This document shows positions 19,482 through 29,380 of a stretch of 64,000 nt of DNA, piece after piece; the first letter of the stretch is position 1; every line of letters begins with the position of its first letter. Position numbers and translations under genes: made by a program. The notes under the pieces were generated by a model. The model was not told the origin of the DNA. It worked only from the letters and a program-made list of their open reading frames with translations, and ran no database searches. Origin of the DNA: a virus; the IMG/VR virus record IMGVR_UViG_3300032299_001203, positions 40,087 to 104,086 of that record; one strand, 5' to 3'.

Positions 19482-20761
19482 TGGCAATCACAACAGCAAG
19501 TCAAGCTCAACTAGGACAAGCTACTGCCAAGAATAGTCAAGTAGTTACTACTGCGGTAAAACTGATTAATTCTGGTGGTGGAGCAGCTGCTGGTCCTAAT
19601 ATTACATCTATTATCGTAACAGATAGTGGATATAATAATTTGGATGATACGGCTGCTGCAACAAGTAATTCGTATATTAAAATTCTTGGCACAGGTTTTC
19701 AATCAACTGCCAATGTGTTTCTTAATGGTACGATGGTACTAAAAGCCAATGTTACATTTGTAAGTTCTACTGAATTGCGGGCTGTATTGCCTGTTTCTAA
19801 TACAGGCAACTATGCGGTATCAGTTTATAATTCTAATTCAGCGGGTGCATTGTATTCAAGTTCATTTGTTATTTCTACAATGCCACAATGGCTGACATCA
19901 GCAACTTTAGCTAATGTAACCAGTAATACAGTATTTTCTGAAACATTATCTGCTACTTCCGATTCATCTGTTACATATGCCAACACCACTATATTACCAA
20001 CCGGATTTAATTTATTAGCCAATGGATATTATTTTGGTAATATATCAGTTGGTGCAACCACAACATACTCATTTGATGTTAAAGCTACTGACGCTCAAAA
20101 TCAAGATTCGACCAGAACATTTAGTTTAACAACAATCACAGTAAATCCTTATGGTGATTTTGGATTTTCTTTAGAAGGTGGAACTTTAACAAATATAGGA
20201 TCAGGTTCAAATGCGATGAATAATAATGGAGCATCCGTTTCAACCGCTCAAGCTGCTCAAGGATCCTACTCATTATATTTTAATGGATCCGCTTCAGTTG
20301 ATATAAATTCAACCAATTCTAGTACTTGGTCATTTTTAAGTTCTTCACCATTAGGAACAAATACTTTAGGTACAATTGAATTTTATATTTACCCACAAAC
20401 GGCACCCCCCAGAGGAGTAATGGTAGGGAGTTATCGTTCCTCACAAGAAAAAGGATGGACGATTGACTATGATCAGTTTGGTAATTTATTTTTTGCAAGA
20501 GATTCCAGTGGCCCAGGCACATATGCGGTTGGTTTGTCATTTAATACTTGGACAAAACTAGGATTTGTTTTTAGAACTGATGGTAATCACCAAATAGAAA
20601 TTTATAAAAATGGAACATATCACGGCACGTATAATTATGGTTCTGCCGCCACCTTTAGTGAAGCAAATATGAGAATTGGCCGAAGAGGTGACAACTCTTT
20701 AGGAACAGTTGGTTATATTGACGACTTTAAAATATGGCTAGGTACCAGAGGCCCCTACTAA
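19481..20761 (+). CDS. Virion surface protein with IPT/TIG-like, Ig-like and LamG-like domains
   Basis: A modular 426-residue adhesin-like protein. Residues about 40-132 look like an IPT/TIG domain (SYIKILGTGFQSTANVFLNG). Residues about 133-222 look like a putative Ig (He_PIG-type) domain (YANTTILPTGFNLLANGYYFG, then YSFDVKATDAQNQD). The C-terminal ~200 residues form a concanavalin/LamG-like sandwich (GSYSLYFNGSASVDI, GTIEFYIYP, GYIDDFKIWLG). LamG folds bind glycans or proteins, so a receptor-binding role is plausible. The start overlaps the previous stop (TAATG). Confidence 0.75.
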   Translation: MAITTASQAQLGQATAKNSQVVTTAVKLINSGGGAAAGPNITSIIVTDSGYNNLDDTAAATSNSYIKILGTGFQSTANVFLNGTMVLKANVTFVSSTELRAVLPVSNTGNYAVSVYNSNSAGALYSSSFVISTMPQWLTSATLANVTSNTVFSETLSATSDSSVTYANTTILPTGFNLLANGYYFGNISVGATTTYSFDVKATDAQNQDSTRTFSLTTITVNPYGDFGFSLEGGTLTNIGSGSNAMNNNGASVSTAQAAQGSYSLYFNGSASVDINSTNSSTWSFLSSSPLGTNTLGTIEFYIYPQTAPPRGVMVGSYRSSQEKGWTIDYDQFGNLFFARDSSGPGTYAVGLSFNTWTKLGFVFRTDGNHQIEIYKNGTYHGTYNYGSAATFSEANMRIGRRGDNSLGTVGYIDDFKIWLGTRGPY

Positions 20762-20766
20762 TATTA

Positions 20767-20773
20767 ATAAATA
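20767..20773 (+). promoter_or_regulatory. Late-promoter-like motif ATAAATA
   Basis: In the 37-base gap before the fibre gene at 20799, 25 bases ahead of the ATG. Matches the 3' seven bases of the T4 late consensus; the gap is highly AT-rich, so chance is a real alternative. Confidence 0.3.
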
Positions 20774-20798
20774 ATAGAATAAGAATAAAAGTTTATAA

Positions 20799-21968
20799 AT
20801 GACTACCTTAAAAATACAACCGTTAGCCGTAGACCAAACAGGTGACTTCTATTTTAATACAGTCACGGCTAATAATTTACTTGTAAATACGGTCAATGTA
20901 TATGATTCTATTGTTGGTGCCAATGCCAATATTGCTTTACTATTTTCAGTAAACAATTATCAAAATACCATAATAACCAATGTAAACACCTATGCAACCT
21001 CTGCATATGGTCAAGCAAACATTGCTACAACATTGGCTCAAGCGGCTTTCAATTACGCTAATACTATTGTTAGCGATACACAAATTGACCCATTTGCCAG
21101 AGCAAATGCAAATGCGGCTTTGGCCACAGCCAATACAGCATCAGCAAACACCATTTATTTACAAGGTGTTAATACCACACAAAATACCAATATTACAACT
21201 GCTGATGTAAAAGCTCAAGCGGCTTTTGATAAAGCAAATACTGGTGTAACTACTTCATTTGACCAGTATGCCAGAGATACTGCCAATTCAGCACAAGCCA
21301 ATACCATCTACAATCAAGGTGTAGATACAACTCAGAATACTAATATCTCCTTATTACAAGGAGCAATGACTTCAGCCAATGCCAATATAGTACAAATATT
21401 TGGTATTACGTTGGGCCAAAATGCTTTTTCACAAGCAGCTTTTAATACAGCCAATACAGCCTCAGCAAACACAATCTATTTACAAGGCGTTGTTTCAGGC
21501 CAAAATACATTTATTCAAGCGGCTTTTGATAGGGCAAATACCGGTATATCAGATTCCATAGATGCTATTGCTAGAGCCAATGCAAATGCAGCTTATGGTC
21601 AAGCAAATATTGCTACATCGTTGGCTCAATCCGCTTTTGATTATGCCAACACCATTCAAGGTGGAGGCGGTAGTGGTACCTTTACCGGTGGTTTAGTCAC
21701 AGGACCTACAATTTTTGCCAGCACCTTACAAGCCAACGGTGCTGTAAGAATTGCCAACACCAGCGGTAATGTAGTATATACTTTACCAAATTATGATGGT
21801 GTTACTGGTCAGTCCTTAATAACTGATGGTTACGGAAGATTACAATGGACTACTTTGACTGCTATAAATGGTACTGGTGGTGGTACTAGTACCGGTTTTC
21901 CATATGTTGATTTAGGTTTTGTTTGGGAAAATCCGAGTGTACTTCTTGATATGGGTACGTTGACCTAA
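20799..21968 (+). CDS. Fibre shaft protein built of AQAAFxxANT repeats, 389 aa
   Basis: After an N-terminal ~50 residues, about 240 residues are a repeating Ala/Asn array (TLAQAAFNYANT, ARANANAALATANTASANT, QGVNTTQNTNITTAD, AQAAFDKANTG and so on), most likely a trimeric helical shaft. A glycine linker (GGGGSG, about residue 289) leads to a beta domain that includes VVYTLPNYDGVTGQSLITDG, a motif typical of fibre proteins. Related arrays occur in the genes at 3097 and 24144. Likely a tail-fibre segment. Confidence 0.65.
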   Translation: MTTLKIQPLAVDQTGDFYFNTVTANNLLVNTVNVYDSIVGANANIALLFSVNNYQNTIITNVNTYATSAYGQANIATTLAQAAFNYANTIVSDTQIDPFARANANAALATANTASANTIYLQGVNTTQNTNITTADVKAQAAFDKANTGVTTSFDQYARDTANSAQANTIYNQGVDTTQNTNISLLQGAMTSANANIVQIFGITLGQNAFSQAAFNTANTASANTIYLQGVVSGQNTFIQAAFDRANTGISDSIDAIARANANAAYGQANIATSLAQSAFDYANTIQGGGGSGTFTGGLVTGPTIFASTLQANGAVRIANTSGNVVYTLPNYDGVTGQSLITDGYGRLQWTTLTAINGTGGGTSTGFPYVDLGFVWENPSVLLDMGTLT

Positions 21969-21981
21969 TCGGAAATAATAA

Positions 21982-21989
21982 TATAAATA
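21982..21989 (+). promoter_or_regulatory. Late promoter TATAAATA
   Basis: An exact copy of the T4 late consensus, 25 bases before the ATG at 22015 and in a 46-base gap. Position and exact match make this one of the better late-promoter candidates in the window. Confidence 0.55.
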
Positions 21990-22014
21990 TAAGATAACTT
22001 AATAGAGATATTCC

Positions 22015-23793
22015 ATGCCAGCTACACAATTACAATTCAGAAAAGGTAACACCGCCCAGCACTCCACCTTCACCGGTGCGTTTGCCGAGGTTACAGTAGA
22101 CACCGACAAGAAAGTTATTGTTGTTCACGATGCCGTCACTCCTGGTGGTACTCCAATGGCAACCGCAGCGTTTGCTCAAGCTGCTTTCAACAAAGCGAAT
22201 ACAACTGCCACCAATAATAGAATTACAGTAAGTAATACCGCAGGTTATGTTCCGACGGCCAACACATTATTACCTGGTGAATTATTTGGTAATTTATTTG
22301 ATGGTAAATTGTATATGCAGCTTACAACAGGTCGCATTATTGACCTTTCAACAAGAGCTGTAGGTAAAACATTCTATGTTTCGACAACCGGTTCAGATAC
22401 TTTTGATGGAGTAACGCCATCTGGTGCGAAAGCAACTATTCGTGCTGCATTAGCCTTGGCTCAACCAACTGATATTGTTCAAGTATTTGCTGGTACTTAC
22501 ACAGAAATTAATCCTTTAATTCTTCCACAAAACGTACAGTTAGTAGGTGCTGGTGAAAGAGCTTGCATCATTCAGCCTTCCGATCCAACTAAAGATATTA
22601 TTTGGGTAAATAACAATTCTTATGTGACCGGTTTTAAATTTATAAATTATTCTAAATCTGCGATTGCTTTTCCAGATTTAGTCATTGATGCCAATACTAC
22701 GGTAGCTGCAACACAAAATACGTTTACTCTACGATCAGGTGTACCTTACGATAATTTTTATAATAGTATGAGAATTACTATTACTGGTGGTATTGGTGCT
22801 GGACAATTTTCAAACGTGGCATCTTATAATGCCGCAACTAGAGTTTGCACAATGGATGTAAATTGGAATCCTTTTCCAACCAATACATCCACCTATTCAA
22901 TTGGCATTCCTTTGAGAACAACACCTGCAGCCAACACAACAAGATATACAACCAATATTACAGGTAGTCCTTACATTTATAATTGTTCTTCTATTACTTC
23001 AAATGGTACCGGCATTAAAGTTGATGGAGCTTTATCAACAGGAAATAAGAGTATTATTTCTGCACAATTTACACAAGTAAATTCTAATGGCCGAGGCATT
23101 CATATTACCAATGACGGATATTCTCAATTAGTTTCTATTTACGGTATTTTCTGTGACACTGCTTTTTTAGCTGATAATGGTGGTACTGCTTCACTAGGTA
23201 ACTGTAACGTTAACTTTGGTAACAAAGGTCTAGTGGCTAATGGTAAAGGTGCTTTAGCAATGACAGCTCGTTTTGCTAATACATCGGCAGAGGCCTGTAC
23301 CTCTATTTTTCTAAATACAATTAGTTCAAATACCGATTTAGGTATCACCGCCAATGTACCGTATTCTGGTTTAGTAATGAAAATTACTGGAGATGGTGTA
23401 GACAATTATTATTCAGTCGCTGAGGCAACTCCATTGTCTGCAGGAAATACACAAGTAACATTTCAAACTGGATTACCTGTTAGTTGGCCAAGTGAAACAA
23501 CAGTTTCATTTTTTCAACAAAGTCAATTAAGAGCTTCTGGCCAAACATTTGAATTTGTTGGTGCTGGCACCAGTATAAATTCTTTGCCAAAATCAGGCGG
23601 AGTACCAAATGTGGAATCTCAAATTATTACAATTGGTGAAGGCGCAGTGTTTGCTACATCTACCGATCAAGACGGAAACTTTAAGGTATCGGAGTTAGTA
23701 ATTAATCAATCAACATCAACCATTACAGGTAGAACTTTCTCAAAAAGTCTTTTTGCAGAAATGACGCCATATATTCTTGCTCTGGAGACTTAA
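22015..23793 (+). CDS. Fibre/tailspike-like protein with beta-helix region, 592 aa
   Basis: N-terminus: LQFRKGNTAQHSTFTGAFAEVTVDTDKKVIVVHDAVTPGG, read in pieces, is a clear Mtd-N-like attachment domain. An AQAAFNKANT unit follows. From about residue 120 the sequence FYVSTTGSDTFDG, ATIRAALALAQPTDIVQVFAGTY and LPQNVQLVGAGE reads as the start of a right-handed parallel beta-helix (DUF1565/pectate-lyase-like), as in tailspikes. No pectate-lyase or endosialidase catalytic set could be confirmed, so binding rather than cleavage is the safe reading. Confidence 0.7.
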   Translation: MPATQLQFRKGNTAQHSTFTGAFAEVTVDTDKKVIVVHDAVTPGGTPMATAAFAQAAFNKANTTATNNRITVSNTAGYVPTANTLLPGELFGNLFDGKLYMQLTTGRIIDLSTRAVGKTFYVSTTGSDTFDGVTPSGAKATIRAALALAQPTDIVQVFAGTYTEINPLILPQNVQLVGAGERACIIQPSDPTKDIIWVNNNSYVTGFKFINYSKSAIAFPDLVIDANTTVAATQNTFTLRSGVPYDNFYNSMRITITGGIGAGQFSNVASYNAATRVCTMDVNWNPFPTNTSTYSIGIPLRTTPAANTTRYTTNITGSPYIYNCSSITSNGTGIKVDGALSTGNKSIISAQFTQVNSNGRGIHITNDGYSQLVSIYGIFCDTAFLADNGGTASLGNCNVNFGNKGLVANGKGALAMTARFANTSAEACTSIFLNTISSNTDLGITANVPYSGLVMKITGDGVDNYYSVAEATPLSAGNTQVTFQTGLPVSWPSETTVSFFQQSQLRASGQTFEFVGAGTSINSLPKSGGVPNVESQIITIGEGAVFATSTDQDGNFKVSELVINQSTSTITGRTFSKSLFAEMTPYILALET

Positions 23794-23796
23794 AAA

Positions 23797-24135
23797 ATGG
23801 CTACAATAGCATTAAATACATTTAAAACAACTACAGCGAATGTAACAACAGTCCAACAGACAATATATACCGCACCTGCTGGAGTAACCACAGTTATTCT
23901 TTTGGCTCAAGTTTCAAATATAGATACAACCAATTCTGTAACAGTTTCTGCGAATCACGTTAGAGGTTCAAATGTTACTTCAATCATTAGAAACACCACT
24001 ATTCCTATTAGAGATGCCGCCACTTTATTAACAGGTAAATTAATTTTGCAAACAGGAGATTCATTTACTGCAATTGCTGATGCCAATAATAGAGGACAAT
24101 TGTTGTTGTCTTACTTAGAAACAGCTAATCAATAA
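23797..24135 (+). CDS. Small beta-rich virion protein, 112 aa
   Basis: Similar in layout to the protein at 19152-19481: an opening with TVQQTIYTAPAGVTTVILLAQVSN, a central TIPIRDAATLLTGKLILQTGD and the end ADANNRGQLLLSYLE. This pattern is known from small decoration proteins near fibre genes of marine T4-like phages. It starts 3 bases after the upstream fibre stop. Role inferred from context. Confidence 0.6.
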   Translation: MATIALNTFKTTTANVTTVQQTIYTAPAGVTTVILLAQVSNIDTTNSVTVSANHVRGSNVTSIIRNTTIPIRDAATLLTGKLILQTGDSFTAIADANNRGQLLLSYLETANQ

Positions 24136-24143
24136 AATAACAA

Positions 24144-25502
24144 ATGCCTAATAAAGATTCAAGATTAATTAGCGGTCGAGTTCCGGTAAGTAATTCGTCC
24201 AGTGTAACATCAGATAGATATGAATATCTGGATTTAAGTTCTGCGGAACCAAATTTAGGTGTTGGTAATACTGGTGATGTTTTAATTTATAGTTCAAACA
24301 CACCTGGTAATAGGCAATGGGTTTTACCTAGTCAGATAAATGCGTATGATGCTATCGCCAGAGCTCAAGCAAATGCGGCATTTTTGGCAGCCAATACAGC
24401 TGCAGCAAATACTGTTGTATTGCAAAATGTTAATGATTCACAAAACTCCGCAATTACAGTTCTTCAAGGTGTCGATAGTGGTCAAAATGCTTTTATTAAT
24501 TCTGTAAGTTCTTTTGCTCAAAGTGCTTTTCAACAAGCCAATACCGCTTCAGCAAATACTGTATATTTACAAGGTGCATTAAATACTGCCAATTCGAATA
24601 CTGTTATATTACAAGGCCAACAAGATTCACAAAATGCTTCAATAACAGCCGTTAATCAATATGCTCAATCGGCATTTAGTTCATCAAATACAAATGCAGT
24701 ACAAATTAGCCAAGTAAGCACATATTCTCAATTTGCTTTTTCTTTGGCCAACACAGTACAAGCAGGTTTAACAACCACACAAATTTATGTACAAGGTATT
24801 AATGATTCTCAAAATGCTTCTGTAGCAAATTCTTTTTCTTATACCAATAGTGCTTTTTTAAGAGCTAATAATTCACTTGTTTTAGCTCAAGCTGCTTTCG
24901 ATAAAGCAAATACTTTTGGTGGTGGTGCAGGTGGTGGTGGCGGAGGAAGTGACTTTGACGGAGGTTCAATCACTCAACAGTTAATTCTTCTGAATACAGA
25001 AGATGCTGTGTCAAACACCACAGGTTCTTTGCAAGTTAGAGGTGGTGCCGGTATCAAAGGTAACCTCTATGTAAGTCAAATTTATATTACAGGTAACAAT
25101 GGACTTAACTTTCCTGATGGTTCAACCTTCAATGTGGCCACAACCTTTGTTACCTACGTACTGGATGATATTTCACAAAAATTTGATGGTAAAACAACCA
25201 ATTTTGATCTAACACACTCTGGTGGTCAAGTAGTTATACCTACTAATCCAGTTCAACTAAATATATCGATAGGTAATATAAAAATAAACCCGGCAACCAG
25301 AATTGATGATTTGGTTCATTTGACAGAAATTTCTCTATTCGATAGAGGTTATATTTTTTCAAACAATCAAATTTTATTTGCTTCGGCACCATCACCGAGT
25401 TTAGGATTTTTTGGTACTTTTACATCAAACCAAGTAGTACCAAAAGACTATAGTTATATAACAACACCATTTACACCACTAAATATAATGCTAGGACCTT
25501 AA
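24144..25502 (+). CDS. Fibre shaft protein with AQSAFxxANT repeats and C-terminal beta domain, 452 aa
   Basis: The first 70 residues carry SRLISGRVPVSN and SAEPNLGVGNTGDVLIYSSN. Residues about 70-250 are an Ala/Asn array (AQSAFQQANTASANTVYLQG, AQAAFDKANT) like those at 3097 and 20799. A glycine linker (GGGAGGGGGG) leads to a beta region with GSLQVRGGAGIKGNLYVS, common in fibre proteins. The last domain (QKFDGKTTNFDLTHSGGQ, then TEISLFDRGYIFSNNQILFA) resembles tip domains of marine phage structural proteins. Likely a fibre. Confidence 0.65.
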   Translation: MPNKDSRLISGRVPVSNSSSVTSDRYEYLDLSSAEPNLGVGNTGDVLIYSSNTPGNRQWVLPSQINAYDAIARAQANAAFLAANTAAANTVVLQNVNDSQNSAITVLQGVDSGQNAFINSVSSFAQSAFQQANTASANTVYLQGALNTANSNTVILQGQQDSQNASITAVNQYAQSAFSSSNTNAVQISQVSTYSQFAFSLANTVQAGLTTTQIYVQGINDSQNASVANSFSYTNSAFLRANNSLVLAQAAFDKANTFGGGAGGGGGGSDFDGGSITQQLILLNTEDAVSNTTGSLQVRGGAGIKGNLYVSQIYITGNNGLNFPDGSTFNVATTFVTYVLDDISQKFDGKTTNFDLTHSGGQVVIPTNPVQLNISIGNIKINPATRIDDLVHLTEISLFDRGYIFSNNQILFASAPSPSLGFFGTFTSNQVVPKDYSYITTPFTPLNIMLGP

Positions 25503-25514
25503 AGGAAAACTAAA

Positions 25515-28500
25515 ATGGCAAGACGAATAATCTTAGAAACCCACTATACATTCACACCATCAACAAGAACGATTGTGCTACCAAGAGTTCTGCCAAAAGA
25601 ACGTTTATTGTTGATTACGAATGTCACTACAAATAAAGTACTCTATAACTTTAGTGATCCTACACTCACCACCACTAATTATATTATTACTCAAGGTACA
25701 GATATTTCTACTCCACCATCTACTAGCATTGTATTGAGTTATAATACTACCAGTATGTCCTCAACAGACAAAATACAAATTGTTGTTGATGAAATTGCTG
25801 AGGCATTTGAGCCTGTAGATTCACTCTATGATCCGGTTGGTAAATTAAGAGTTTCGGAACCAGAAGCTTTGATTGATACTGACTTTGAATTTGGTTTACA
25901 ACCAACAAAATGGGAAAATTTAACTTTATTAAATAATCGTCCTTCATTCTTTACAAATACACAAGTACCAATTAATTTGTTGAATTTATCAGCAACGAAT
26001 GGTTCTGTTACTGTTGTAGCAAATACTTCTCCAAGTGCACCACCAGCAATTGGTACTCCAGTTTTGATTAATGATAGTTATTTTCCTGGAGGAAATGGAC
26101 CATTTTTAGTTGAAGCAAACAACACATCACTAAACACTTTTTCTTATTCTGCAAGAAACACTTTTACAGCTCCAACCGGTTCAATTTTTAATTCTGCACA
26201 AACCGTTGCTTATGCTGGAACTTTTTATAGTAATACAAATATTGCTTTTACTTCCGTAACATCATCGGGTCAAGTAGTTACAGCAACAACAACTCAACCT
26301 CACGGTTTACAAGTTGGTGACGGAGTTTATTTTATTAATATGACAGCTGTATCAAATGCGCCAAACGGATCATGGACTGTGGCGGCCGCATTGTCAAGCA
26401 CAGTTTTTCAAGTTATTGTTAATGCTGCACCAGGATCATTAAACTCTACTGCTGGCACAATTTATCCAAGGCCAGATGGATTTTTTGCGCATCGAGCTTT
26501 TGATGGCGGTGTTCAATTTTCATCAGGTGGTCCTTCAGGAAATGGTAGCGCAATTCGTCAAACTCGTAAATATTTCCGTTACCAATCAGGTAAAGGTTTA
26601 CAAATGAGTTCTGGTACAATTCTTAAACCAAGTTTAAATGTTGATGAAATTTCTTCATCAGGTACAACTTGTAGAGTAACAACAAAAATTCCTCATCAGA
26701 TGGCTCCAGGAGTTAGTGTACGAATTTCAGGTTGCAACGAGAGTGCTTATAATGGTATATTCATTGTTGATTCTGTTATAAATCCTTTTACATTTACATA
26801 TACAGCTATTAGTGCACCATCAGCAACTCCAGCTTCTGGTGCAGCAAACGTATCGGTCAATAATTGGTATAATGCAGCTGCTCGATTAGGAATGTTTGAT
26901 TCTAATAACGGGCTTTACTTTGAGTTTGATGGCCAACAATTGTATGCAGTTAGAAGAAATACTACTCAACAAATTTCTGGTTATGTAAATTTAACAAATA
27001 ATTCTGCAACAGTTACAGGAGTAGAGGTTAATGGTGTAACAACCAAATTTAGTAAACAATTGTTGCCTGGTGACAATGTATTAATTCGTGGTACTTCATA
27101 TAGAATTGTTGATATTCTTAGCGATACATCAATGACAATTGTTCCTCCATATAGAGGACCATCTTATTCTGGCAGTAATGGTGTAACTATTTCTAAAACC
27201 AATGAACTTAGAACTCCACAATCACAATTTAATATTGATAAGTTAGATGGAACCGGCCCAAGTGGCATGATTTTAGATTTATCTAAAATGCACATGTTTT
27301 TAATCGATTATTCTTGGTATGGTGCGGGTACAGTTCGTTTTGGATTCAGAGATACACAAGGTAAAATTGTGTATGTTCACAGAATGGTTAATAGTAATCA
27401 AAACACCGAAGCTTATATGCGTTCTGGTAACTTACCTGCTCGGTATGAAATTGATTGTAAACCGCTTAGAGCTGTTTTAGCTGCAACTTGTTTAAGTTCA
27501 GATACCACATTAACAGTATCCAATACTGCTGGATTCCCAAGTGTAGGAACATTATTAATTGCAAACCCAGGTGCATATGAATATGTTAATTACACAGGTA
27601 TTTCATCCAACACAGTATTTACTGGTGTAACAAGAGGTACTGGTACAACCACTATTGCAAGCATTGCAACTACTGCAAATTCAATTAATGTCACTACAAC
27701 AAGTTCTGTAACCGGAATACATAAAGGAATGTATGTATACGGTCCTAATATTCCAAACAATTCATTTATTTATAATATTATTCCAGGTGCTACAAGTGTT
27801 ATTCAATTATCACAAGCTGCTACTGGAACTGCTGCGGGACAAACATTAAACTTTAATCAAATGGGTGTATCAGCAACAACTCATTCATATAGTGCTTCAG
27901 GTCCTATTGCAGTATATTTACATAGTCCATACTTTGGTCCAACAGTAAGCCATTGGGGAACTTCTGTAATAATGGACGGTAGATTTGATGATGATAAAAA
28001 TTTACAATTTACTTATGGTGAACTTGTTCAGACTACTGTTGCTGCTGGTGCTACAGCTGCATTGTTAAGTATTCGATTGGCTCCATCTGTTGATAATGGT
28101 ATTACAGGTTTTCTTGGCCAAAAAGAAATTATTAACCGTATGCAATTGCAATTAAAATCACTTGGTGTTCTAGTTAATGGCTCATTTTTAATTAACTTAG
28201 TACTAAATGGTACTGTAGTAACATCAACTGGTAATTTAGGAACTTTTGGTCGTTTAGCAGTAGGAACATCAAGTTTGGCTCAGATTGCCGATCACACAGG
28301 TAATGTGACGATATCCGGCGGCGAAAATATTTACGGTTTCTATGCAGTTAATTCTGCTGGTGCTGGTAATTTTTCTGTACAATCATCCGATTTAAGTTTC
28401 CTTCGTGAAATGGGTAACTCTATTCTTGGTGGAGCTATATCTAATACACCAGGTCAAGGAATTTATCCTGATGGTCCTGATGTTGTTACAATTTTGGCAA

Positions 28501-28565
28501 CCAATATTGGTACCGCTTCAGCAAACTGTCAAGCTCGTTTAAACTGGACAGAAGCTCAGGCATAA
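25515..28565 (+). CDS. Large virion structural protein, 1,016 aa
   Basis: A large beta-rich protein. N-terminal part: TFTPSTRTIVLPRVLPKERLLLITNV and FEPVDSLYDPVGKLRVSEP, a start I know from large structural proteins in T4-like marine phages. The middle has DGFFAHRAFDGGVQFSSGG and RQTRKYFRYQSGKGLQMSSG (about residues 325-370), a conserved block of this family. Several small beta repeats follow (VSVRISGCNESAYNGIFIV). No catalytic motif is recognised. Its place in the fibre array suggests a large fibre-support or adhesin protein. Confidence 0.6.
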   Translation: MARRIILETHYTFTPSTRTIVLPRVLPKERLLLITNVTTNKVLYNFSDPTLTTTNYIITQGTDISTPPSTSIVLSYNTTSMSSTDKIQIVVDEIAEAFEPVDSLYDPVGKLRVSEPEALIDTDFEFGLQPTKWENLTLLNNRPSFFTNTQVPINLLNLSATNGSVTVVANTSPSAPPAIGTPVLINDSYFPGGNGPFLVEANNTSLNTFSYSARNTFTAPTGSIFNSAQTVAYAGTFYSNTNIAFTSVTSSGQVVTATTTQPHGLQVGDGVYFINMTAVSNAPNGSWTVAAALSSTVFQVIVNAAPGSLNSTAGTIYPRPDGFFAHRAFDGGVQFSSGGPSGNGSAIRQTRKYFRYQSGKGLQMSSGTILKPSLNVDEISSSGTTCRVTTKIPHQMAPGVSVRISGCNESAYNGIFIVDSVINPFTFTYTAISAPSATPASGAANVSVNNWYNAAARLGMFDSNNGLYFEFDGQQLYAVRRNTTQQISGYVNLTNNSATVTGVEVNGVTTKFSKQLLPGDNVLIRGTSYRIVDILSDTSMTIVPPYRGPSYSGSNGVTISKTNELRTPQSQFNIDKLDGTGPSGMILDLSKMHMFLIDYSWYGAGTVRFGFRDTQGKIVYVHRMVNSNQNTEAYMRSGNLPARYEIDCKPLRAVLAATCLSSDTTLTVSNTAGFPSVGTLLIANPGAYEYVNYTGISSNTVFTGVTRGTGTTTIASIATTANSINVTTTSSVTGIHKGMYVYGPNIPNNSFIYNIIPGATSVIQLSQAATGTAAGQTLNFNQMGVSATTHSYSASGPIAVYLHSPYFGPTVSHWGTSVIMDGRFDDDKNLQFTYGELVQTTVAAGATAALLSIRLAPSVDNGITGFLGQKEIINRMQLQLKSLGVLVNGSFLINLVLNGTVVTSTGNLGTFGRLAVGTSSLAQIADHTGNVTISGGENIYGFYAVNSAGAGNFSVQSSDLSFLREMGNSILGGAISNTPGQGIYPDGPDVVTILATNIGTASANCQARLNWTEAQA

Positions 28566-28577
28566 TAAAAAAATAAT

Positions 28578-29144
28578 ATGTCTATTAATAAAATAGTATT
28601 AGAAACTGATGGGTTGATTGTAGGTGATAATCAACTTGTGGCATCCGGTGGTGGTGTTTCTATTGGCAAAAATTTAGTTGTCGAAGGAAACACCTACACA
28701 GGAAATATTATATCGTCTAATGTGGTAACACAAACATTATTTGCTACATCAATATTTTTTCCTGCTAATAATGCTACAGGATCTCCACAACAAACAATTA
28801 CTGGTGCCACAGTATTAGAAAAACAATATACAAAATTGGGAGGTTTAACTCCTTTTGTGGATAATTTAAATAGATTTTATCCATCTGCTCCTGTTTTAGT
28901 AACATCTCTTTTAGCAAGAGTAGGAACAGCACCAATTGGAGCAAATGCAACATTTTCAGTATGTAAAAATGGCATTCCAAGTGCCAATTTAACAATTTTA
29001 TCAGGTCAAACCGCTTCAGCTGAAGTAGTAACTTCTATTACAGCAACTACGGGAGATTTCTTTAATATAAATATAAATACTATTGGAGCAACAGTTGCAG
29101 GTGCCGACTTGTATGTTATACTTAAATACTTTAGAACCACTTAA
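28578..29144 (+). CDS. Virion structural protein, 188 aa
   Basis: Opens with NKIVLETDGLIVGDNQLVASGGGVSIGKNLVVEGN, a beta-repeat start shared by fibre components. The second half (LLARVGTAPIGANATFSVCKNG, TILSGQTASAEVVTSITATTGD) resembles a head/tail decoration or fibre-tip beta domain. It follows the 1,016-residue gene by 12 bases and probably belongs to the same assembly. No specific function is recognised. Confidence 0.5.
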   Translation: MSINKIVLETDGLIVGDNQLVASGGGVSIGKNLVVEGNTYTGNIISSNVVTQTLFATSIFFPANNATGSPQQTITGATVLEKQYTKLGGLTPFVDNLNRFYPSAPVLVTSLLARVGTAPIGANATFSVCKNGIPSANLTILSGQTASAEVVTSITATTGDFFNININTIGATVAGADLYVILKYFRTT

Positions 29145-29167
29145 AAAAATATAATTGGAGAAATAAG

Positions 29168-29380
29168 ATGGCAATAACCCATACTTTCATAAACAACAGT
29201 CTTGAAGTGTTTAAAGACGGCGTAGTTCAAATTAATCAACCATTTAGACCAACTTCAACAGGTGATCAACCTGCATGGGAAACTGAGCAAGAAGCTCTTG
29301 AATGGTTTTATGAAAACGGTTCTCATAGATTTGCAAAAGAAGAAATTGAAGAATACAAAATAAGTTTGGGAGCAGAATAA
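29168..29380 (+). CDS. Hypothetical protein, 70 aa
   Basis: A small acidic protein with TFINNSLEVFKDGVVQINQPFRP followed by an acidic helical half (QEALEWFYENGSHRFAKEEIEEYK). It has a TTGGAG ribosome site and its stop abuts the next start. I do not recognise the family. The motif 'F-x-DG' and position suggest a small structural or assembly helper for the paralogous pair that follows. Confidence 0.55.
   Translation: MAITHTFINNSLEVFKDGVVQINQPFRPTSTGDQPAWETEQEALEWFYENGSHRFAKEEIEEYKISLGAE

Noticed and set aside
13680-26390. Several GCGGCCGC words in AT-rich DNA (near 13680, 18725, 26383) as engineered sites
   Set aside because: They fall in Ala-Ala-Ala codons (GCG-GCC-GCA type) of fibre genes and fit the general richness in GGCC; no sign of cloning.
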